Source of the DNA: Aeolococcus sp050734155
GTDB taxonomy: Bacteria > Chloroflexota > Dormibacteria > Aeolococcales > Aeolococcaceae
Direction of reading: 5' to 3'
Assembly (NCBI GenBank): GCA_050734155.1
Contig: JBOHUD010000080.1
Coordinates: forward strand, 1 to 23,031
Length of the DNA stretch: 23,031 nt
Made by a program: the position numbers and the translations under genes. This document shows, piece by piece, positions 16,955-23,031 of this stretch (the first letter of the stretch is position 1; each line of letters opens with the position of its first letter). The notes under the pieces were generated by a model. That model worked only from the letters and a program-made list of their open reading frames with translations, did no database searches and was not told the DNA's origin.

Positions 16955-17874
16955 AGCTGCTCATGTTCCAGCACGGAAGCGGGAGGCGCCTCGGCGTGGT
17001 GCGGGAGACGGCGCCGGAGGAGGTCCTCGACGTCGCCGAGTTGGCCGGCAGGATCGGCGCCGAGGTCCCGGAGGATGTCCTCGCCGTGGTCGATTCGGGA
17101 GCGGAGGGTCTGGGACGGCTGGGTGCGCTGCTGGCGTCGGCCGGCGCCTCGCCGGGATCGGCGCTGCGCCGTCTGTCCGAGCTGACCCTGCTGCCACCGC
17201 TCGACCCGCCGCGCGGCAATGTGCTGGCCATCGGCCGCAACTACCTCAAGCACGCCGAGGAGGGGGCGCGGGCCCTGCACACCGAGCTGCGCCCCCCGAC
17301 CATCTTCACCAAGGCGATCACCAGCATCAACGGCCCCCACGCCGACATCCCCATCGATGCGGCGGTGAGCGAGAGCATCGACTGGGAGGTGGAGCTGGGT
17401 GTGGTCGTGGGACGCGGCGGGAGGAACATCAAGCGGCAGGACGCGCTCGACCACGTGTTCGGATACACAGTGGTGAACGACGTCACCGCCCGCGACATCC
17501 AGCACGGCTGGGGCGGCCAGTGGTTCAAGGGCAAGAGCCTGGACGGATCATGCCCGATCGGTCCATGGATCGTGACCGCTGACGAGGTGCCCGACGTGGG
17601 CTCGCTGCAGCTGCACCTGCGCGTCAACGGCGAGCTCAAGCAGGACGCCAACACCGCGGACATGATCTACCCCGTCGACGCCATCATCGAGTGGCTCTCG
17701 GTGGGCATGACGCTCCTGCCCGGGATGCTCATCGCCACGGGAACACCCGAAGGCGTGGGCTTCGCGCGGACCCCCCCCGAGTTCCTCCACCCCGGCGACC
17801 TGCTGGAGAGCGAGGTGGAGGGTGTGGGATGCCTGCGCAACCGGGTGGTGGCGTGTGCCGGCTCCAGCCACTGA
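16951..17874 (+). CDS. Fumarylacetoacetate hydrolase (FAH) family protein
   Basis: Metal-dependent enzyme of 307 residues in the family that hydrolyses C-C bonds of, or isomerises or decarboxylates, acylpyruvate-like intermediates of aromatic degradation. The GTG at 16951 overlaps livF (GTGA). An N-terminal lead-in domain of about 85 residues is followed by the FAH fold: AIGRNYLKHAEE with the catalytic His101, the metal ligands Glu146 and Glu148 (DWEVELGVVVGRG) and Asp177 (VNDVTARD), and then GKSLDGSCPIGPWI and IATGTPEGVGFAR. All key residues are present, so it should be active. As the last gene of the importer operon it probably acts on the imported compound or its breakdown product. Members of the family include acylpyruvases, homoprotocatechuate-pathway isomerase/decarboxylases and dehydratases; the exact reaction cannot be assigned. 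Confidence 0.9.
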   Translation: MKLLMFQHGSGRRLGVVRETAPEEVLDVAELAGRIGAEVPEDVLAVVDSGAEGLGRLGALLASAGASPGSALRRLSELTLLPPLDPPRGNVLAIGRNYLKHAEEGARALHTELRPPTIFTKAITSINGPHADIPIDAAVSESIDWEVELGVVVGRGGRNIKRQDALDHVFGYTVVNDVTARDIQHGWGGQWFKGKSLDGSCPIGPWIVTADEVPDVGSLQLHLRVNGELKQDANTADMIYPVDAIIEWLSVGMTLLPGMLIATGTPEGVGFARTPPEFLHPGDLLESEVEGVGCLRNRVVACAGSSH

Positions 17875-17886
17875 TCCCCCGGTCGT

Positions 17887-18984
<1,098 letters not shown>

Positions 18985-18994
18985 CGTGGGTGCC

Positions 18995-19921
18995 TCACTT
19001 CACCGCCCCGGCGAGCACGCCGCGGACGAAATAGCGCTGGAATGCCAGGAAGACGATCAGCGGGGGGAGCACCGAGATCATCGCCCCGGTGGAGATGATC
19101 CAGTAGTTGGAGGCGAAGAACCTGGTCTGCCCGTACAGGAACAGGGTCAGGGTGTGGTGCGAGTTGCCGCCCAGGAACACGAGCGCGACCAGCAGGTCGT
19201 TCCAGACCCAGATGAACTGGAAGATGGCCAGCGAGGCGGCGGCGGGGAGGCCGAGCGGGAGCACGACACGCCGGAAGAGCTTCCACTCGCCGGCCCCGTC
19301 GATGCGCCCCGCCTCGAGCAGGTCGCGGGGGATTCCCTGGTAGAAGTTGCGCATCAGGAAGATGCCGAACGGCAGGCCGAAGGCCACGTGGAAGATGATC
19401 ACCCCCGGGATGGTTCCGAAGGGATTGAAGCCGGTCACCGATCCGAAGGCCCTGTAGAGCTGCACCACCGGCACCAGCGCCACCTGGATCGGAACCACCA
19501 GCAGCCCGACGATGAGCAGCAGCACCACCGTGCGACCGCGCCAGCGGCCGAAGACCAGCGAGTATGCGGAGAGGCTGGCGATCACGGTCACCAGGATGGT
19601 GGCGGGGATGGTGATCAGCGCGGAGGTAACCAGTGAGTCGAGCAGGCCGCCCGACGCAAATCCCTGACTGAAGAGCGCCTGGTAGTTCTGCACGGTGAGC
19701 TGGGCTGGGGCGGTGAGGGCCGTCCACCATCCGGACTGGCCGAAGAGGGCCTCAGGCCGGAGCGAGACGATGACCAGGCCGATGGTGGGGACCAGCCAGA
19801 AGATGGCGATGACGGCGAGCAGGATGTTGAGCAGGGGTCGGGCACGACGGAGCCGCTGCGGGACGCGCAGTGGCCACCTCCGGGTGGCCGGCACGGTGGC
19901 GACGGCCGATGCCGCGCTCAT
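18995..19921 (-). CDS. Carbohydrate ABC importer permease (MalG/AglG-like)
   Basis: Membrane subunit of 308 residues with about six hydrophobic segments after a basic N-terminus. The EAA coupling loop reads EAGRIDGAGEWKLFRRVVLPL. The following IFQFIWVWNDLLVALVFLGG is the pattern I associate with the AglG/GgtD branch for alpha-glucosides and glucosylglycerol, rather than with classical MalG. WWTALTAPAQLTVQNYQALF early in the protein points the same way. The ATG overlaps the stop of the other permease (ATGA, 19918-19921). The substrate is inferred by resemblance only. Confidence 0.9.
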   Translation of the reverse strand: MSAASAVATVPATRRWPLRVPQRLRRARPLLNILLAVIAIFWLVPTIGLVIVSLRPEALFGQSGWWTALTAPAQLTVQNYQALFSQGFASGGLLDSLVTSALITIPATILVTVIASLSAYSLVFGRWRGRTVVLLLIVGLLVVPIQVALVPVVQLYRAFGSVTGFNPFGTIPGVIIFHVAFGLPFGIFLMRNFYQGIPRDLLEAGRIDGAGEWKLFRRVVLPLGLPAAASLAIFQFIWVWNDLLVALVFLGGNSHHTLTLFLYGQTRFFASNYWIISTGAMISVLPPLIVFLAFQRYFVRGVLAGAVK

Positions 19922-21405
19922 CCGCGGATCCTCCTGATGTTCAGCAGCATCGCGGGGACGACCAGGATGAAGAGGATCACCGCCAGGGCGCTGGCCAGGC
20001 CGAAGTCACCGCTGCCCGTGAACCCGTAGTTGTACATCGCCAGGGCGAGCGTGTTGGCGTCACCCTGCGACGATCCCGGAGCCATGTTGATGATGATGTC
20101 GAACAGCTTCAGGACATTGATCAGCATGGTGACCAGCACCACCACCAGGACCGGGGCGAGCATCGGCACGGTCACCCGCCGCAGCGTCTGCCATTCGCTG
20201 GCGCCGTCGATCTTGGCGGCTTCGAGCACCTCGCGGTTCATCGCCGCCAGCCCCGCGGCGATCACCACCATGGCAAAGCCCGCCCAGATCCAGAGGTAGG
20301 CGATGATCATGGCGATGTCCACCAGGGGAACGCTGAGGATGGCCTGGGCGGTCTGGTCGAGGCCGCTGGTCGGGGTCAGCGACTGGGTGCCCAGAAAGAA
20401 GACCCCGGTGAAGCCGCTCTTGAAGTTGCTGGCGTCGACCTGGACGCGGTAGCTCCCACCGCCGACGCCGTCGAAGCGGAAGAGGCCGTTGGCGGCGGTC
20501 GTCGTCGAGGCCGCGCTGCTGCCGTCCCCGCGCAGCAGGGTCAGGTGGAGGCCGGGAAGCCCATCCTCATCCGGGAGCACCTGTCCCCTGGCGGTGGGAT
20601 GGGTCGGCGAGAAGTCGCGCCAGGCCACCCCGGTGATGGCGCCCTGAACGGGCGTGGGCGTCGTGGCCGGCCGTGCGCCGACGAGCTTCAGCGTATCCAG
20701 GCTGACGGCCACGAACCCGAGCCGCGCGGTGTCACCCGGCGACAGCGTCGAAGAGCTCCGCAGGGTGCCTGACGGTCCTGCCTGCAGCCCGGTGGCGGCG
20801 AGCCCGGCGACGGTCTGCCCGGCAGCAGCGTTGACCGGGTAGAAACCCGGTGGGCTGATCCAGTTGGCGACCGTCTGGGTGGTGGCGTTGACCAGGCCGA
20901 TGTGGGGGTCGAGGTCGAAGATCGTCCGCCACACCAGGCCGGAGGCGGTGGCGCTGAAGATGATCGGCATGAAGATGACGGTCTTGAAGACTGTCGACCA
21001 ACGGATGCGTTCGGTGAGCACCGCGAAGATGAGCCCGAGGAAGGTCACCAGGAATGGGAACACCAGGAACCAGATGACGTTGTTGCGAAAGGTGACCAGG
21101 ATGCTGGCGGTGGAGAAGATCTCCTGGTAGTTGTGCAGGCCGACGTAGCCCGTGCTCGAGGCGTCGTAGACGCTGTTGCGAAACGTGGCGATCAGCGGGT
21201 AGACGGTGATCAGCAGCAGCCAGATCGCCCCGGGAGCGAGGAACAGGAGCGAGCCCAGGTGGCTGCGCCAGCCGCCCCCGGGGGGCCTGCCCGTTCCAGG
21301 AAGGGAACGGTCCGTGGCGCCGGGCTGACCCGCCGCGGGCACGGGCAGGGCGACCGACCCGCGCATGCTGCCGCGCCGGCGCCGCCGTACCGGAGAGGAC
21401 GGCAT
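19918..21405 (-). CDS. Carbohydrate ABC importer permease (MalF/AglF-like) with large extracytoplasmic insertion
   Basis: Membrane subunit of 495 residues from the ATG at 21405, against about 290-330 for ordinary members. A GTG at 21453 would add 16 residues. An N-terminal hydrophobic segment (LFLAPGAIWLLLITVYPLIA) and further segments lead to SATASGLVWRTIFDLDPHIGLVNA. About 180 residues of soluble sequence follow (roughly residues 175-359), before the membrane segments resume at VDIAMIIAYLWIWAGFAMVV. The EAA loop EAAKIDGASEWQTLRRVTVPM and VLKLFDIIINMAPGS are normal. Within the insertion, GAITGVAWRDFSP ... DGLPGLHLTLLRGDG ... ANGLFRFDGVGGGSYRVQVD resembles SdrD-B/carboxypeptidase-regulatory-like repeats. 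The insertion lies at the same topological place as the periplasmic P2 loop of E. coli MalF, which contacts the binding protein. Confidence 0.88.
   Translation of the reverse strand: MPSSPVRRRRRGSMRGSVALPVPAAGQPGATDRSLPGTGRPPGGGWRSHLGSLLFLAPGAIWLLLITVYPLIATFRNSVYDASSTGYVGLHNYQEIFSTASILVTFRNNVIWFLVFPFLVTFLGLIFAVLTERIRWSTVFKTVIFMPIIFSATASGLVWRTIFDLDPHIGLVNATTQTVANWISPPGFYPVNAAAGQTVAGLAATGLQAGPSGTLRSSSTLSPGDTARLGFVAVSLDTLKLVGARPATTPTPVQGAITGVAWRDFSPTHPTARGQVLPDEDGLPGLHLTLLRGDGSSAASTTTAANGLFRFDGVGGGSYRVQVDASNFKSGFTGVFFLGTQSLTPTSGLDQTAQAILSVPLVDIAMIIAYLWIWAGFAMVVIAAGLAAMNREVLEAAKIDGASEWQTLRRVTVPMLAPVLVVVLVTMLINVLKLFDIIINMAPGSSQGDANTLALAMYNYGFTGSGDFGLASALAVILFILVVPAMLLNIRRIRG
20431..20643 (-). other. 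SdrD-B / carboxypeptidase-regulatory-like domain inside the permease
   Basis: This 71-residue segment of the permease (residues about 255-325) has the pattern of prealbumin-like repeats. An opening 'G.I.G..W.D' strand is followed by an acidic loop ending DEDGLPGLHLTLLRGDG. Next comes the 'T.TTAANGLFRFDGV' turn, and finally 'GGGSYRVQVD'. Such domains are usually found in cell-surface and secreted proteins. The segment is predicted to sit outside the membrane, between two transmembrane helices. The assignment is by motif recognition only. Confidence 0.6.
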
Positions 21406-21471
21406 TCTCAGCCGCTCGAGGACCAACGCGCCAACCTGACAGTCACACCTCACTCACCATGGGCGGCGGTG

Positions 21472-21501
21472 ATCCTAATCCTCATTCCAGCCCGATGTCC
21501 A
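21472..21501 (-). promoter_or_regulatory. Candidate promoter of the sugar permease operon
   Basis: Read on the - strand, TGGACA (21496-21501) and TAGGAT (21472-21477) are 18 bases apart. The -10 is identical to that proposed for the other importer in this window. Transcription would begin near 21465, about 60 bases before the ATG at 21405 or 12 before the GTG at 21453. No operator was recognised in the divergent region. Confidence 0.4.
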
Positions 21502-21525
21502 TCCTGGTGATCGTCGGCGCCGGAG

Positions 21526-21554
21526 TTGACGTTTGCCGACCTGAGGTGGAACAT
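21526..21554 (+). promoter_or_regulatory. Weak candidate promoter for the sugar-binding protein
   Basis: TTGACG (21526-21531) is a good -35, but the matching -10 position, 17 bases on, holds only GAACAT. Transcription would start about 60 bases before the ATG. The -10 is poor, so an activator or a different sigma factor may be involved, or the true promoter lies elsewhere in the 217-base divergent gap. Confidence 0.25.
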
Positions 21555-21622
21555 CCGCGTTGGCCCGGGGCACGAGCACGTCCCGGGCAAGGCCAAGCCG
21601 GGCGATTCGGGAGGACAGCGTG

Positions 21623-22999
21623 ATGAGACAGGTGAGGAAGGCGAGCCACGTGGCCGTCGCGGCGTCCGTCGTGCTGATCGCCGCGGCGTGCGGTTCGGGG
21701 AGCACACCCAGCTCGTCGGGCTCGTCATCGTCGTCGCACATCGGCGGCACCATCAATCTGTGGGCGGAGTGGACAGCCGCTGAGCAGGCGGCCTTCCTGG
21801 CGGCCCTGCAGCCGTTCGAGACGCAGACCGGGATCACCATCAACTACTCGGGGAAGGGAAGCAACATGGACACCGCGCTGGAGTCGGCCGTCCAGGGGGG
21901 CGCGCCTCCGGAGGTCGCTCTCGTCCCCGATCCCGGGACCCTGCAGACGCTGGCCAAGAACGGATCCATCCAGGACCTTGGCGGCGTGCTCGGCAATCTC
22001 ACCTCCAGCTATGGCTCCGCCTGGAACCAGCTGGCCACCTACAACGGCAAGCAGTACGGGGTCTGGTTCAAGGGTGCCAACAAGAACACCATCTGGTACA
22101 ACCCGGCCGAGTTCACGGCGGCGGGGATCACCTCGCCGCCGACCACCTGGGAGCAACTGGTCAGTGACGCCGCGCAGCTGAAGGCGGCAGGCGTCACCCC
22201 GCTCTCGCTCTGCACGGATGTGGGCTGGCCGGTCGCCGACTTCTGGCAGAACGTGTACCTGAAGAGCGCGGGCGCGGATGCGTACAACAAGCTGTCGAGC
22301 CACGCCACCAAGTGGACCGATCCCAGCGTGACCAAGGCGTTCACCACCATGGCCCAGCTCATCGGGCAGCCCTCGTACCTGGCGGGCGGCCTCACCGGAT
22401 CCCTGTCCAACGCATACCCGGACTGTGTCGACAAGGTGTTCCCCAAGCCGCCCGCGCAGCCGCAGGCGGCCATGGTCGTCGAGGCGGATTTCGTGGTCTC
22501 TGAGATCACCGCCAACTCGGCCACCTACACCCCCGGCAACAGCGGTGCCAACGGCGCCTCCTGCACCGCGGATCCCTCCAAGACACCGTGCTACAACTTC
22601 TTCGCATTCCCGCCGCTGGCCGCCGACAGTGCCAACTCGGGGGCCATCCAGGGCGCGGGGGATGTGGCCCTGATGCTCAAGAGCACGCCCCAGTCCCAGG
22701 CGCTGATCAAGTACCTCGCCGGCCCTGATGGTGCCGCCATCTGGGCACACCTGGGTGGCTTCGCCTCCCCCAACAAGTCGGTGCCGACGAGCGCATACCC
22801 GGATCCCGTCGCCCAGGCCGATGCCAAGGCGCTGGTCAACGCGAGCAGCTTCGTCTTCAGCCTGGATGACCTTCAGGGGAGCTGGGAGCATCCCATGTGG
22901 CAGGACCTGCTCAACTTCGTCAAGGATCCCAGCAGCTCCAGCATCTCGACGATCGAGGCGACCATGGACCAGCAGGCCACGTCCGCGCTGGGGCACTAG
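21623..22999 (+). CDS. Carbohydrate ABC importer, substrate-binding lipoprotein (AglE-like)
   Basis: Extracellular solute-binding protein of family 1, 458 residues. The ATG at 21623 follows GGGAGGA (21609-21615). The signal peptide ends in a lipobox, IAAAC (Cys23), and a Ser/Gly-rich linker (24-42) tethers the domain. The mature domain starts GGTINLWAEWTAAEQAAF and contains GAPPEVALVPDPGTLQTLAKNG, GVWFKGANKNTIWYNP and GITSPPTTWEQLV, then SPNKSVPTSAYPDP near the end. These fit alpha-glucoside-type binding proteins. Four Cys in the mature domain (LSLCTD, PDCVDK, GASCTADP, TPCYNF) could form disulfides. It is transcribed divergently from its permeases and ATPase, and no further gene of this unit is seen before the window ends. 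Confidence 0.9.
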   Translation: MRQVRKASHVAVAASVVLIAAACGSGSTPSSSGSSSSSHIGGTINLWAEWTAAEQAAFLAALQPFETQTGITINYSGKGSNMDTALESAVQGGAPPEVALVPDPGTLQTLAKNGSIQDLGGVLGNLTSSYGSAWNQLATYNGKQYGVWFKGANKNTIWYNPAEFTAAGITSPPTTWEQLVSDAAQLKAAGVTPLSLCTDVGWPVADFWQNVYLKSAGADAYNKLSSHATKWTDPSVTKAFTTMAQLIGQPSYLAGGLTGSLSNAYPDCVDKVFPKPPAQPQAAMVVEADFVVSEITANSATYTPGNSGANGASCTADPSKTPCYNFFAFPPLAADSANSGAIQGAGDVALMLKSTPQSQALIKYLAGPDGAAIWAHLGGFASPNKSVPTSAYPDPVAQADAKALVNASSFVFSLDDLQGSWEHPMWQDLLNFVKDPSSSSISTIEATMDQQATSALGH

Positions 23000-23003
23000 C
23001 AGC

Positions 23004-23025
23004 CACCGCTCATCGTGGCGCGGTG
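23004..23025 (+). terminator. Possible hairpin after the sugar-binding protein gene
   Basis: CACCGC (23004-23009) can pair with GCGGTG (23020-23025) around a 10-base loop, five bases after the stop codon. The window ends six bases later, so a T-tract cannot be checked. Confidence 0.2.
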
Positions 23026-23031
23026 CCGGGA

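Noticed and set aside
21560..21622. Longer N-terminus for the sugar-binding lipoprotein
   Set aside because: The extra residues would precede the basic start of the signal peptide, and the ATG at 21623 has an excellent GGGAGGA site.

Overview
The window is a 23 kb piece of a high-GC bacterial chromosome. GTG is a common start codon, almost every same-strand gene pair overlaps by a few bases, the promoters are of the TTGAC / TAGG(C/A)T kind, and there are many ABC importers. This fits a high-GC soil lineage in or near Actinomycetota, Chloroflexota or Dormibacterota. The sequence alone does not settle which. I see no mobile element, CRISPR array, tRNA or rRNA.

Region 1 (1-11212, + strand) is branched-chain amino acid synthesis. 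It opens with the 3' part of ilvD, which is cut by the window edge. A 324-base gap follows, holding an inverted-repeat operator candidate, a promoter, a 31-codon leader peptide dense in Val/Leu/Ile codons, and a strong intrinsic terminator with a competing antiterminator helix. Together these form a textbook-style transcription attenuator. Behind it lies a tightly packed operon: a 63-codon small ORF, then ilvB, ilvN, ilvC, leuA, leuC, leuD, leuB and cimA. CimA feeds LeuCD/LeuB to make 2-oxobutyrate from pyruvate, so this cluster plus ilvD encodes every step to the three branched-chain 2-oxo acids. Only the aminotransferase is missing.

Region 2 (11249-17874) is an import locus. A GntR/FCD-type repressor (- strand) stands divergent to a Liv-type ABC importer: lipoprotein binding protein, two permeases and two ATPases. 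A fumarylacetoacetate-hydrolase-family enzyme is the last gene and overlaps livF. A palindrome, ATTGTCCACAAT, overlaps the -10 of the importer promoter. The catabolic enzyme and the private repressor suggest the cargo is an organic or aromatic acid rather than an amino acid.

Region 3 (17887-22999) is a carbohydrate (CUT1, alpha-glucoside-like) ABC importer. The ATPase and two permeases are on the - strand and the lipoprotein binding protein is divergent on the + strand. The first permease carries a large extracytoplasmic insertion that contains an SdrD-B/carboxypeptidase-regulatory-like beta-sandwich segment.

The observations most worth a second look are the ilvB attenuator, whose leader peptide is probably translated from a leaderless transcript; the small coupled ORF before ilvB; and the beta-sandwich insertion in the sugar permease.
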